Notes under the pieces: generated by a model
Database searches by the model: none
What the model saw: the letters and a program-made list of their open reading frames with translations, nothing else
What the model was told of the DNA's origin: nothing
Made by a program: the position numbers and the translations under genes
Source of the DNA: Lineus longissimus
Taxonomy: Eukaryota; Nemertea; Pilidiophora; Heteronemertea; Lineidae
Direction of reading: 5' to 3'
DNA length: 64,000 nt
Assembly (NCBI RefSeq): GCF_910592395.1
Contig: NC_088316.1
Location: 2,790,001-2,854,000, forward strand
In this document: one piece after another, positions 11,508-21,576 of the stretch
Layout: every line of letters starts with the position of its first letter
Numbering within the stretch: the first letter of the stretch is position 1

Positions 11508-12420
11508 CCTCTTCGTCATGAGAAATGAATCCTGTCTCAATATCTTGTTCCATTCAAGGAGTTGTGCATAGTCCATGACATCCTATTCCTGGTGGTCATC
11601 TCATCCCCTCTTCAGGGGTCCCATAACTCCCAGACTATGCTGTAAACCAATCATCTTAGAGGTGATGACAGCCTGTTTGCGACAGCATCACGGCCAAGAT
11701 TTTTATTACAAAATTTACACACCTTCAAATACAAGGAAACTGTCCTCAGCTGTTTTCCTTGGTAGTGAAATTGTCTCAGGATGTGTCATTTGTTATAGTT
11801 CGAAGATGATACTTCTTTGTTTCATGTTTCGAAGATGATACTTCTTTGTTCAAATGTGGTTTTCAAGGTTCTGCTACTGAATTTCAAGGCCTTGAATGGC
11901 CAGGCTCCCAGCTACATCAGGGGTCTTCTGACTGTGTACAAGCCAGGGCGGTCACTTCGTTCAGCAGAACAATTGCTGTTGGCCGTGCCTGTATCCAAAC
12001 ATTGTGGTTGTGACAAGGCCTTTAGTGTCAGTGCACCCAGACTCTGGAATGAACTTCCAAGGAACATCAGGGAATCAGAGTCTGTGGACATTTTCAAAAA
12101 GAGACTAAAGGGACACCTGTTTTTGTAGACATTTGTGAACTTTTTAACAGCGCCTTGAGCACCATTTCCATGGTGGATCTGGCGCTTTACAAGACTCCGT
12201 ATTGATTGATTGATTGATGTTCATGATGAGAAAATGAATCCTGTCTCAATATGTTGTCCCATCCAAGGATCGGATCATGCATAGTCCATGATGACAGTTT
12301 CTGGTGGTAGTCGTATGCCCTCCCATGGGCTCCCAAAACTCCCAATCTGCTGTAATAAAACCAATCATCTTTGACTAGGTGATGACACTCTGTGACAACA
12401 TCGAGGCCAAGAGTCAAACC
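11508..12420. repeat. Direct repeat of about 190 bp flanking a LINE fragment
   Basis: The segments about 11508-11700 and 12222-12420 share TGAATCCTGTCTCAATAT, GCATAGTCCATGA, TCCTGGTGGT-like text and AACCAATCATCTT in the same order, with many differences. They bracket the LINE 3' end. A smaller direct repeat, TTCGAAGATGATACTTCTTT, occurs at about 11799 and again at about 11829. Confidence 0.55.
11862..12218 (+). mobile_element. LINE (CR1/L2-like) 3' end
   Basis: The frame ending at 12128 carries the C-terminal signature of L2/CR1/Jockey-type ORF2 proteins: ALNGQAPSYIRGLL, then FSVSAPRLWNELPRNIR and FKKRLKGHLF, then a stop. The 3' UTR has AGCGCCTTGAGCACC and GGCGCTTTACAAGACTC, which can pair as a hairpin, and ends in (TTGA)n. 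It is a 5'-truncated, dead insertion; the catalytic RT domain is absent. Confidence 0.75.
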
Positions 12421-12920
12421 AATTACATCACTAAGGACAAGTCCATGTAGCATGTCCAAAAACAATCGAAAGCTAAGCATCATGTCATTCATTACAAAAT
12501 TTTATTTTTTTCAATATACTAATGATATTTTCATCTTTTTACATGTTGTACATGATATTCATGAGTGTTTCTTTCATCACAAAATGACATTTTTCAGGAA
12601 AAATAGCACATCTCATTTTCTTTACAGTTACAATTAATCAGTGAACATCATGATAAAACATACATTTGGAGTCTTCCTTCACCGATCATTTTCAACAGAC
12701 CAAACGCGTGAGGTTGGGAAGCTCCGATTTTATCAAATTTCCAAATCTATTTTATAGAAAGTCACAAAGAAAGGTGTGGCAAAACAGCAAGAAGTTGGTC
12801 CTTCGAACATCTAAGTTGAGTTGACACCTCAAATTCGATGAAACAGCCCGTCTTTTATCACGGCATTGATCTCCCAGTGGACATGCAGGTATAATTAAAT
12901 AAACTGTGTTGACGCTTTTT

Positions 12921-12981
12921 AACCTCTCTACTAAGGACAACAATTGTCAGTCCAGAGGGTGTCCCTAATAGAGAGGTTCAG
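12921..12981 (+). mobile_element. Mariner-like MITE, family A, 3' half
   Basis: Contains ACCTCTCTACTAAGGACAAC, CAGTCCAGAGGGTGTCCCTA and ATAGAGAGGTTCAG. Only the right half of the family remains. Confidence 0.55.
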
Positions 12982-13159
12982 CTTTATTATAAAGACTCAA
13001 CCACTCTGCGTGCGATATAATATGTAATTGACTAATACAGGTGGGTTAAATTACATTATTTCGACGGAAAAAATGATTATGCTTATAACAACATATGCCA
13101 GATGTTTGAATTACAATGTACATAGGTAATCTTGAAATACAAAAACAGAGTAAACACAT

Positions 13160-13325
13160 GGGCCGAATTTACAAAGGGTGTTTAGCTTAAAACGGCGTTT
13201 AATGTCTGAATAGACAGAGTCAGGGCCTTGCAGGGTTTCTTCATGAAAACCGCATTAGGCCCTGAAACTGATTATGTAGAATTTACACGCGTCTAACTCT
13301 TAAACACCCTACGTAAATTCGGCCC
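13160..13325. mobile_element. MITE with GGGCCGAATTTAC ends
   Basis: A 166-bp element with 25-base inverted ends: left GGGCCGAATTTACAAAGGGT, right ACCCTACGTAAATTCGGCCC. The interior also pairs in part (CAGGGCCTTGCAGG with AGGCCCTGAAACTG). No coding capacity. Confidence 0.7.
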
Positions 13326-13395
13326 TAGATGTATAAAGACCAACTGCAATTTATTTTCTTGGAGAGAAGTTAGCCTTTCAAACCTCCATCATATC

Positions 13396-13492
13396 TGACC
13401 CGTCACAGCAAAACCAGACACATTTTGCTCTGAGCTTGGCAGGTTGAGACAGACTGTTTGTTCATTTCTCTATTGTCGGCCTTTTATGAAAT
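13396..13492 (+). mobile_element. Diverged half of the hairpin element at 26.3 kb
   Basis: GACCCGTCAC, GGCAGGTTGAGACAGACTGT, TTGTTCATTTCTCTATTGT and GGCCTTTTATGAAAT follow the same order as the left arm of the element at 26324-26544, with about 20 percent differences. Only one arm is present. Confidence 0.5.
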
Positions 13493-14780
13493 ATGAGCAC
13501 ATCAATTTCTTCCATTATCGCCTGGTGTCTTTTAGGCTCATCTTCTGTGCGATATGTACCTGGTTTTGCTGCGATGGGTCACATATATTCTGTGCCCAGG
13601 GTAATGGAAATGTTGCCTGCATATGATTTATTACCGGTACCAAGATTATTGGAAACAGATTTGAAGAACCTTTTTTGAAGTTGAGACAATATTGTCATGG
13701 ATTTTTGTCTTCCATCGCAAGAAAGCCCAAGCAGTGGACTGACACGGAACTATTGTCTTACAACGAGAAATACACCTAAGACAGTTATCAGACACTGTAG
13801 GGCTGGCGGGTAAAACAACCGTGGCAGAGCCTAGGAAAGAAAACGAGGACAAAAACGATGTTACACTTATTTATACAAAGAGAGGCTTCTTGTCGAGGGT
13901 TCTAGGTTAAGCAGAGGACATGGTTGCGAAAAACCCCCGAGCTAGAATCAGATTTACATCTCCAGATGTGACACAAGACACCTTAACCCTCGAACGCCTC
14001 AGGAAATATTCAGAAGCCACATTTAAGAGTACAATATAAACACGCCCGGAAGGCTGGTTATCAGCAGTGGCAGGAACGAACAGGACCTGGATGTCGCAGA
14101 AACTCTCCATCATCTTCGATAACGAAACTTATTTCATTAGTTGTATGACTTACTTAGGAATAATTAGGTTTTCCTTCAAATGTCGAAAAGTGGGGTCATT
14201 AGCACAAAAGTTGATTCAGGGCATACCACTTCCATAAACTATCTACAATATCTACATAAATGTACAGGTGCATGTGCAACGAAATAATCAAATTCAGGTG
14301 CATCTAGAATTCTCAACCATTCTAAGCCAAAATATTGAAACTATTTCATTAATTCATATAGCAAAATGAGACAAAACGTTATGAACTAGTGCTAATTGAA
14401 TCTGCTAAGGACTGTCACTCGTCTTTTTCAGGGCTCATAAGGGGGTCGGCGTTAAGACCAGAAAAACTACAAAAGAAGCAATATTAGGTCAATGGTGAAA
14501 CTAATCACACCTCACGAGTTCAAATGCATTGTTATGACATGATTTGCTGACTCTGTCAGCTGGTTTCACTATGACGTCATTTACGTCTTCAGCAGTTGGC
14601 GTTGTCATTATAATGTTTGCACGGATCTTGAAAAGCTTTTTTTGTTTGTTCTTTACTTCGTTAGAGAGAAGAACCAACTTCCACCCAAGGTGGAAGTTGG
14701 TTCGGTGGAGCAATCACGCAGTTACAAGCCTCGCTACGCCTTCCACAGGAAACATTAAATCAAAAGTCTGCAACCAAATA

Positions 14781-14958
14781 CAGTGGAACCTCTGTTAGTG
14801 GACACCTCTCTATTAAGGAAAACCTCTCTATTAAGGACACTAGTTTTGGTCCTAAATTGGTTGTTTCCATTCAATTTGACCTCTCTAATCAGGACACCTC
14901 TCTATTAAGGACAGCACTTGTCAGTCCCGAGGGTGTCCTTAATAGAGAGGTTCTACTG
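14781..14958 (+). mobile_element. Mariner-like MITE, family A, best full copy
   Basis: Complete copy flanked by TA on both sides. Left end CAGTGGAACCTC, right end GAGGTTCTACTG. The middle holds GTTTCCATTCAATTTGACC and several ACCTCTCTATTAAGGACA units in both orientations. This copy defines the family ends. Confidence 0.75.
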
Positions 14959-15239
14959 TATACCATAGTTTGTCTAGTCCAATAAACCCAGCGAAATTGA
15001 AAGTACGAAACCAAGTGCAATTTGAAGTACTTCAAACAATTGAAAATATCACGAGTGAATCATCAGTGCAACAAGCTTGACCTTCCTCGAATGATTGATA
15101 GTTCAATGATAGTTTGACACGTCAAACTTGTTGTAGTGAAGTAGAGGAACATCAAGAATACCTTACTGAAATAAAAAATTGTTTTGTCAAAATCACTCCA
15201 ACTGCTCTAATTATTATTCATTTGACTGAATATTATATG

Positions 15240-15416
15240 TAAATTTGTATTCTCTTGTTGTTGTTACTCTGTGAATATACTGTTTAGTGTTAGCTCTGCT
15301 AGGAGGTCCTTTAAAAAATCCATCTCATGTACAATTGTAATTTGTATAGCATAGTTTCCGTCTATCTATGCAATGTATTATTTTGTTGAGCAATAAATTC
15401 TATTCCATTCTATTTA
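15240..15416 (+). mobile_element. Probable LINE 3' tail
   Basis: Ends with TTGTTGAGCAATAAATTC followed by TATTCCATTCTATT, the style of 3' end seen in Jockey/CR1-type LINEs (AATAAA plus a short-period tail). No coding part is recognisable. Confidence 0.35.
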
Positions 15417-15622
15417 GTGTTAGGCTGGCCAGATATTGTGAGCATTACTGACCTATTTTATATTGGGACACATTATGGAATCTCATGCACTGAAGGAATT
15501 ACATTCGTATCTTATGCTAATCACGTTTACGTGAAAACCAAACCAGGATGTATTCTCCCAAATCAATAAATTTCATTTTACTTGCTGACAACATGTGGTA
15601 CATAGTCATGTAGCACCATTAA

Positions 15623-15858
15623 CAGGGTTTCCGCCAGGATTAAATTTGAGGGAGCAAAAAAAAATTTTTTTTCTTAAAAAGGCTATATATGACCCCTCCT
15701 GAGACGTTTTTTGGCCCTAAAACCGCTACAATTGGCTCCCAAATGCTCTTATTTTACATATCAAATCATGCAAATTACTCATTTGACAGTAAAACAAACT
15801 TTAGTGCTCAAAATTAAGGGGGGGATATCCCCCCATCCCCCCTCTGGCGGAAACCCTG
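15623..15858. mobile_element. hAT-like MITE
   Basis: Terminal inverted repeats CAGGGTTTCCGCCAG and CTGGCGGAAACCCTG are perfect over 15 bases. The flanks share ATTAA. The CAGGG start is typical of hAT elements. The 236-bp interior, with poly-A/T and a GGGGGG/CCCCCC pair, is non-coding. Confidence 0.7.
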
Positions 15859-16031
15859 ATTAAGACAAGCTCAAATCAAAGCCCTGCTAAACCACAAACT
15901 AAAGCATGGCAAAGAATTCAAAGCGTTAAGTGTTGGTGAATATTTTCAACCAAATGATCAAAGCATGACATTTCAGGAACCCCGTAACCAGTGATGACCT
16001 GAAATTACAATTTGTCGCGGGTTGATGTGTT

Positions 16032-16229
16032 ATGCCTGCCGCACACTGGGTGACCTGCTACAACTCTATTAGCTGCAGTCAGTTGCAATGAATCAAGTTG
16101 CAATGAATCACAATTCATCACCGTTGCAACTTGCAAGAAAGACATCACCCACCAAGCGATTCATTGTTGCTCAACTAGTGGTACTGAATCAAGTTGCAAT
16201 GAATCACTCAATCAGTGTGCGACAGGCAT
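16032..16229. mobile_element. MITE with ATGCCTGCCGCACACTG ends
   Basis: Inverted ends ATGCCTGCCGCACACTG and CAGTGTGCGACAGGCAT enclose repeated CAAGTTGCAATGAATCA motifs. The open frame at 16088-16423 reads through these repeats and is not a gene. Confidence 0.6.
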
Positions 16230-17141
16230 TAGTGATTTGGTCATTTCTGAAGAAACCCAGTCTAAAAATCCAACATCTTGCCTCTGTGAAGCGGTCTCTT
16301 GTGAATAGGGAATACCTACCCCGGCCCACCATATACCCAGATACTTTTACCACAGCTAAGAATAAGCAAAGTCACTCCTTTCACTCAAAAATTCCCTCCT
16401 GTAAAAAAACTCACAAATTTTAGCGATGAATCAAAAATATTCAACAAAAAATCAAACCCATTTCCTCAAGACGCTACCAGTATCAAATATTATTCACGTG
16501 AAGAATACTCTTATCAAAATCTAATTTCATTAGTGATATCAGTCCAGTGTTTATATCTGAACAAAGTTACAATACATTTTCCTTTCAAAACAATTGGCAC
16601 GAAGTGATCATTCAAGTGCACCATGGATATTTCTGCTAAAATAACTGAGCTGGGAGGCTTGAGTCACATCCACGCATGTACTCTAGGTAAACAATTGAGT
16701 GGGTGATTTTAAGGTTCACTGCGTGGTTGGCGAGTGCTAGGAAATGCCAAACTGTCTGGCGCACTGGGTCAAGTGCCCTCCAATAGGTTCAAGCAAAACT
16801 GAAGAATTTCTACTTTAAATTCCAAAGGAAAACTTTTTTCCTAAAGTTCATTTTCCGACTGACAATTCGGTTGCCCAGAGCCAGCTGACAAGTGGAAAAC
16901 TAACTAACAACCTCTAACTCTGTGCTACTTGATTGAGAAGACTACTGTGTCAATTATTTTGAAAGGGAAAGCAGCACATATGATGATAATGTTCCGCAAC
17001 TATTTACATCTCGAATCGATAATTAAAGCCCCACCATATTCAATCCTTACCCCTACTTACACTCACTAATGCTACTTTCATGTAGAGCATGAAAACCATG
17101 TACCACTGCAGGAAAAATTGCCGAAACAACAAATTAGAGGG

Positions 17142-17282
17142 GAACCTCCCTTAGTGGACACCTCTTTATTAAGGACAACCTCTCTATTAAGGACACTACT
17201 TTGGTCCAAAATTGGTTGTTTCCATTGAAACTGACCTCTCTATTAATTATTAAAGACAACACTTGTAGAGAGGTTCTACTGT
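17142..17282 (+). mobile_element. Mariner-like MITE, family A, 3' of PGRMC
   Basis: Damaged left end (GGGGAACCTCCC) and intact right end (GAGGTTCTACTG followed by TA). On the minus strand it contributes AATAAA (17165-17170), about 200 bases past the PGRMC stop, in the place expected of that gene's poly(A) signal. Confidence 0.65.
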
Positions 17283-17366
17283 ACATTATTTGCTATGGTT
17301 TCTTTTGGTTGTTATCTGAACTGAATACAGCGCCGCTCTAAAGTTGGGCGGGGTTTGGTCTGTTCT

Positions 17367-17476
17367 TTAGTCATTTTTCGACTTCTCGGCTGCGCTTGAA
17401 TCTTCAGTTTCTGTGTCAGAATATTCAGTCGGTTTATCACCCTGCCTCAGAAGTTTTCCTGTATAAATATATTTTT
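17367..17476 (-). CDS. PGRMC: PGRMC-like cytochrome b5 protein, exon 3
   Basis: The acceptor TTTTTTTCAG ends at 17477. The leftover G of exon 2 plus AA makes Glu, followed by KYIYTGKLLRQGDKPTEYSD and an acidic/serine tail to the stop TAA (17367-17369). This matches the conserved end of the PGRMC b5 domain (family form FKEKYDYVGRLLKPG). Using the later AG at about 17461 instead would delete those residues. Confidence 0.88.
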
Positions 17477-17773
17477 CTGAAAAAAATAAAACATTATTTC
17501 AATGATCAAATGAAGAAATTACATTCACTTCCATCTCCGAGTCCGAGGTCCACAAGCGGTTCCCAGTTTAATATAGCACCTTAAGCATTTTTGGTGAAGA
17601 AAACTAAAATCCTACGCAACTGCAGTCACAAATTATTTCAGTCTGAGGGTCATGGGTTGAACCCAGCTCTGCTGCTGTCCTTTACACTAATTACAGGCCA
17701 TTAAGGGGATCTGTAGCAAAACGCTATAAATAATAATGGGGAGCCTTGAACAGCCCAGTATCAACCCAATTAC

Positions 17774-17929
17774 CTGTAAACTGCATTTCCCATTCTCGCA
17801 CACTCTCCATCTGCATGCTATTGAGATCACTGAGATCATCATAAACGGGTTTAAGAACATCTTCAGTTAGTGAGAATGTGGCAAGCCCCCTGGAGGCATC
17901 ACGCCCTGCAAACACGCCATATGGTGCAC
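17774..17929 (-). CDS. PGRMC: PGRMC-like cytochrome b5 protein, exon 2
   Basis: Acceptor TTCTTTGCAG|GT and donor TTTACAG|GTAATT. It encodes the haem-pocket core APYGVFAGRDASRGLATF followed by DDLSDLNSMQMESVREWEMQ, near-identical to animal PGRMC1/2. The tyrosine of APYG corresponds to the haem-binding tyrosine of PGRMC1. Both splice phases agree with exons 1 and 3. Confidence 0.92.
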
Positions 17930-17954
17930 CTGCAAAGAAGATCAGGGTTGTCTT

Positions 17955-18313
17955 AGTCGAAAGCATCCATTACATTGTGGGAGGTGTGATCAGCTGTAGG
18001 GCCTATTTGATGACGTAACCCGGATGACTCACCGAGTGACATGGCCTGGGAATACCTTCATAAAAACCTCACAAAAGCATATTGATCACCAAAAAGCACC
18101 ATTTCTGAATGTAGAGGCTATTACCTGGCCCAAAAGTCGAAATCGTCCATTACATTGTGGGAGGTGCGATCAGCTGTTTGAATTTGATGACGTAAACCCG
18201 GATGACTCGCCGGGTGACATGGCCTGGGAATACCTTCATAAAAATCTCACAAAAGCACATTGATCACCAAAAAGCACCGTTTCTGAATGTAGAGATTATT
18301 ACCTGGCCCATAA
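17955..18313. repeat. Tandem duplication of PGRMC intron 1 including the splice donor
   Basis: Two units offset by exactly 180 bases (about 17955-18134 and 18135-18313) share CCATTACATTGTGGGAGGTG, GTGACATGGCCTGGGAATAC and CACCAAAAAGCACC. Each ends with ATTACCTGGCCCA, which on the minus strand is the last bases of exon 1 plus its donor. A decoy donor therefore lies at 18124/18125. The units differ at roughly 6 percent of sites. Confidence 0.85.
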
Positions 18314-18624
18314 AACCTCTTTCCCCGTGTGACATCGAAGACTTTTCCGTTCACAGCGACAAGAATACGACCGTCTGGACCAGTCCCGTCATATTTTCCC
18401 AACTGCTCGACGGTGAAATCTTGTTTTTTCAGTGGGGGAAGTTCCGGATCTGCAGGCTTTGTAGGCGTCGAACTTCGACGGCTGAAGAACAATTTGTATA
18501 TAAGCAGAAAGCAGACACCAAGAAGTATCAGATTCACCGGTTTGGTGAAGAGATCAATCAATACCGCCACCAGAAACCCTGGTTGTTCTGATGCATCCGC
18601 CGCAGAACTTTCCTTGTCCGCCAT
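18303..18624 (-). CDS. PGRMC: PGRMC-like cytochrome b5 protein, exon 1
   Basis: First exon of a 195-residue protein (exons 18303-18624, 17774-17929, 17367-17476), the same length as human PGRMC1. It gives an acidic N-terminus, a membrane segment (about 17-47, ending LLGVCFLLIYKLFF), a Ser/Pro linker and the start of the b5-like domain (DFTVEQLGKYDG, VFDVTRGKRFYGPG). PGRMCs are ER and plasma-membrane haem proteins that assist cytochrome P450s and steroid metabolism. Tyr105 and Tyr111 match the family haem-site tyrosines. The donor is GGGCCAG|GTAATA. Intron 1 has been doubled by a tandem duplication. Confidence 0.93.
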
Positions 18625-18665
18625 TTTGCCGCTAATTTATGGTAGAGATGTTCTACGCATGCGCT
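18620..18665 (-). promoter_or_regulatory. PGRMC promoter with NRF-1-like and TISU/YY1-like sites
   Basis: The start codon lies in CAAAATGGCGGA, close to the TISU/YY1 element (SAASATGGCGGC) found at starts with very short 5' UTRs. Some 31-41 bases upstream is ACGCATGCGCT, close to the NRF-1 palindrome. No TATA box is seen. The pair suggests a constitutive TATA-less promoter. Confidence 0.45.
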
Positions 18666-18843
18666 CTTCGCAAAGCAAGGTTAAAGGACCAGTGGGCTCA
18701 TTTGATCAGCTATTAAAGGACCAATTGGCTAATCCACCAAGGCACTAACTTTCTCGAAAGTAGTTATCGTCTAAGGAGTGCCAACAACTTCTACCTGCAT
18801 TAAAATGCAAAGGTAGCTAAGAACCACATGTTTCGGTGCTATT

Positions 18844-19928
18844 TATGGCACGCCAAAGCGGAATTATTTCAACCCTGAAAAAATATTAGCAACTACAAAT
18901 TTCTTGGCAACAGAGAAGAAATACTATTCAAACTTTCAAAAATATACCCGACAATCTTTTAAAAAAGATAAAATTTTTTAGACTCATGTCAACATTTTGA
19001 AAAAACAAGCCAACAATTTTTTTTCGTGATACTTCGAAAAATTCGTTTACATTTTTTTCTTTTCTTAAAAATATTTTCCACGCAATTTAAAAAAAAAAAT
19101 CTTGACAAAATTTTACTGCAACATTTATTTTCGTTCAAGATTTTTTCTTGGCAACATTTTTTCGTTCGACAACGAGCGCCACCTATGAACTGCTAATAGA
19201 ACTCGCGCGCAGGGACGAGGTAAAGCTGGGGTACTTCATACTCATAGCAGGTCGGGAATTCTGATCGTTCGTTCGTTCGTATGTTGTTGTTGCCATCTCA
19301 AAACAAGCGCCTTTTATCATACTTCTCACATAGGATCAGATGAATAAGTTCGCGTGTTGGTTGGTGGTGATTGGTGTGCAGCTAGGATTGTGGTCAACAC
19401 CACGTGCGTAAGATATTCGTGTAAAGAAACATGCCAGAAGTACCCGTAGCTAAACCTCGTCTCGAGGGGATATAGTTCAATTAGTTGTTCACAGGTGGCG
19501 CTCGTTGTTGGACGAAAAAATTGTTGACGAAAAAAAATGTTGCAAGAAAAAAATCTTGAACGATAATAAATGTTGCCGTAAAATTTTGTCAACATTTAAA
19601 AAAAAAATGTTGCGGGAAAATATTTTCAAGAGAAGAAAAAAACTTAAATATTTTTTTCACGAAATAATGAATTTTTAAAGTTTTTTTATGAAGAAAAAAA
19701 GTTTAACCCCAAAATAATTTTTTTCTAACGAATTTTTCTAAATGTCAAAAAAAAATGTTGGCTTGTTTCCTCAAAATGTTGGATCTTTTTTTAAAATAAA
19801 TCTTATATTTTGTACAGGGCTGAAATAATTACGTTAATGTTGGCTTGTTTTCTGAAAATGTTGGATCGTTTTTAAAATGTTGCTAATATTTTTTACAGGG
19901 TTGAAATAATTCCGCTTTGGCGTGCCAT
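18844..19928. mobile_element. Foldback transposable element, 1.1 kb
   Basis: Outer ends are ATGGCACGCCAAAGCGGAAT and its complement ending GCTTTGGCGTGCCAT. The long arms (about 18844-19190 and 19480-19928) consist of degenerate units like AAAAAATGTTGCAAGAAAAA. The right arm has an extra internal copy (19757-19830 versus 19838-19915). Flanks share GCTATT. A centre of about 290 bp carries no recognisable ORF. Confidence 0.75.
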
Positions 19929-21107
19929 AGCTATTGACGTCGAAGGACTTGTCATAGTCGCTGCTACGGCAAAAATTTATCGGGCGGGCGTGAAGACTAG
20001 CATTTGAACGCCGCCAGTTCTTCGGGAGTGTAACGCACGGACAAGGGTAAACCCCGTTCGGTGGGATGATAATAAACCACGACAAATTCGGCTGCAAGGG
20101 CTAAATTAACGAACGATTGGAAAAGGCCAAGTCAATGTTGGCTGAAAGTAATAATTAATTGAAAATCAAGACTGAGCTATTTTATGGCTAAACCGCCCAG
20201 CCGTAAGAATTCCTCGACTGGCCTGTATTGAGCAGGCTTACCATGGCAGCCCAAATGTCCATTCTCAGGATCACCCGCATACATGACTTACTTGGTTTTC
20301 AAATACTGAACGGCAGTGCTTTGGTCCTGTCCCATTTTGCGACAAATTCGATCACAATCCTCCTGACTCGAAGACGAATACGGTCACTGACGGTGGAATA
20401 TAAAATTTTCGGTCGGCTCACGCTGACTCGATGTCTCTCCCTTGCGTTGTCATGGAAACCACGCCTTAATTGCAATGTCGCACTCGCTATTTATCGGACT
20501 CATCAGGAAAGAGTAATTGGTGTTACAGGATGAAACAAAAAGATTGTTCCGGGTCACGACTTGTATTCCGCTCAATTATTGACATTATTAACCGTTGAAG
20601 CGATCGATCTGAAATGACTTACTCAATGTTTCTTTGAGAGCAGTCATATTGATTATTAGTCCTTAATTAATCAATTGACAAAGTTAGTTATTGGGTATTT
20701 GATAGCCCTAATTAGACCTTTCTTTCGAAGTAATTAAATATAACAAATCCACCTCTATCCGGCAATCCCAATAATAGATTGGTATCGATTGACATACCAC
20801 ACCAATGACAAGCCTTTATTTAGACTAATAAAGACAACATTTGTTCATTCCGTCCGACACGTTTTTTCAACATGTAAGGCAAAATGGTACAATCATAGCG
20901 CCAGTGCAATTGTAGCCACTGTGTGCAGTATTTGTGTTGGCCCCCCCCCCCCCCCCCCAAAGAAAGAAAGTCCTGTCTCCGCGCCTAAATATGTTACATT
21001 TCTTACATGTCTATAGAATTAGTTGGGTTTAGGTGATCACCACCCTTGAAACCCTTTTGCAACACGCCCAATTGTTCCTGCCTAAGCCGCACGGGTGCCT
21101 GGGTCAC
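19929..21107. other. Intergenic stretch before the sulfotransferase gene
   Basis: No gene is supported. It holds the poly-C run and AT-rich sequence with repeated TTAATTAA-like motifs near 20.65-20.75 kb. Confidence 0.5.
20941..20958. repeat. Poly-C tract (18)
   Basis: Homopolymer run of 18 C. The exact length may be a sequencing or assembly artefact. Confidence 0.8.
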
Positions 21108-21140
21108 TATAAAGGCCACCTGGGGTTATACCTCCTATCA
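21108..21140 (+). promoter_or_regulatory. TATA box of the Gal3ST-like gene
   Basis: TATAAAG at 21108-21114 with a pyrimidine/TCA context about 31 bases downstream (TATCAAA near 21140). The predicted leader to the ATG at 21253 is about 110 nt and has an upstream ATG at 21162 opening a 10-codon uORF. Confidence 0.4.
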
Positions 21141-21252
21141 AAAAGGAATCGGGCATAATTAATGGATAAACCTATGCGTACATGTGTGGCATAGGCAGGA
21201 GTTAATTGTCGTGTGGTAAACAGCTACGAGTCGTGGCGGAACAGAGGTTCCA

Positions 21253-21431
21253 ATGACAGGTACAACGGCACAGGACGACACTTCATGGAAGGACACTATC
21301 ATCGCCATATTCAGCATGTCTGTAATGCGACGGATATTCATATTTATCTTTCTCGGCTTTCTGTGCGGCGCTGTCGTGATTTTATACGTTGGGCCAAAAT
21401 CACGGAAGGCTGTTATTATACCGAACAGGAG
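21253..21431 (+). CDS. Galactose-3-O-sulfotransferase-like protein, exon 1
   Basis: Encodes the cytoplasmic tail, the signal anchor (about residues 26-47, RRIFIFIFLGFLCGAVVILY) and the start of the stem, as expected for a type II Golgi enzyme. The donor AACAGGAG|GTAAAT leaves two bases (AG) that join T from exon 2 to make Ser, keeping the frame. The ATG at 21253 gives a tail of 25 residues before the anchor. Confidence 0.8.
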
Positions 21432-21576
21432 GTAAATAATTGCTTATGGTCATAAAAAGGGTAGGGTTTATAGAGTAGCAAGGAGAAGTTGATGTCATCT
21501 TAGGTACTCTACACCATACACGTTGTTGCTCTGTTGCTCTAAGAAAAAGGAATGCAGATAGGTTTATGAAAAGGCC

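Larger units (their letters stand above)
5247..17366. other. 12 kb intergenic, repeat-rich stretch
   Basis: No open frame resembles a cellular gene. The part up to about 10.69 kb may include a long TRIM-NHL 3' UTR. The rest holds several MITE families, LINE 3' ends (11862-12218, about 15240-15416) and local direct duplications at 11.1-11.3 and 11.5-12.4 kb. The named elements are listed separately. Confidence 0.6.

Noticed and set aside
16088-16423. 111-residue frame
   Set aside because: Reads through repeated words of a MITE and then AT-rich sequence; no protein signature.
17367-17461. Starting PGRMC exon 3 at the later AG near 17461
   Set aside because: It would drop conserved residues (EKYIYT) and break the phase; the AG at 17477 restores both.
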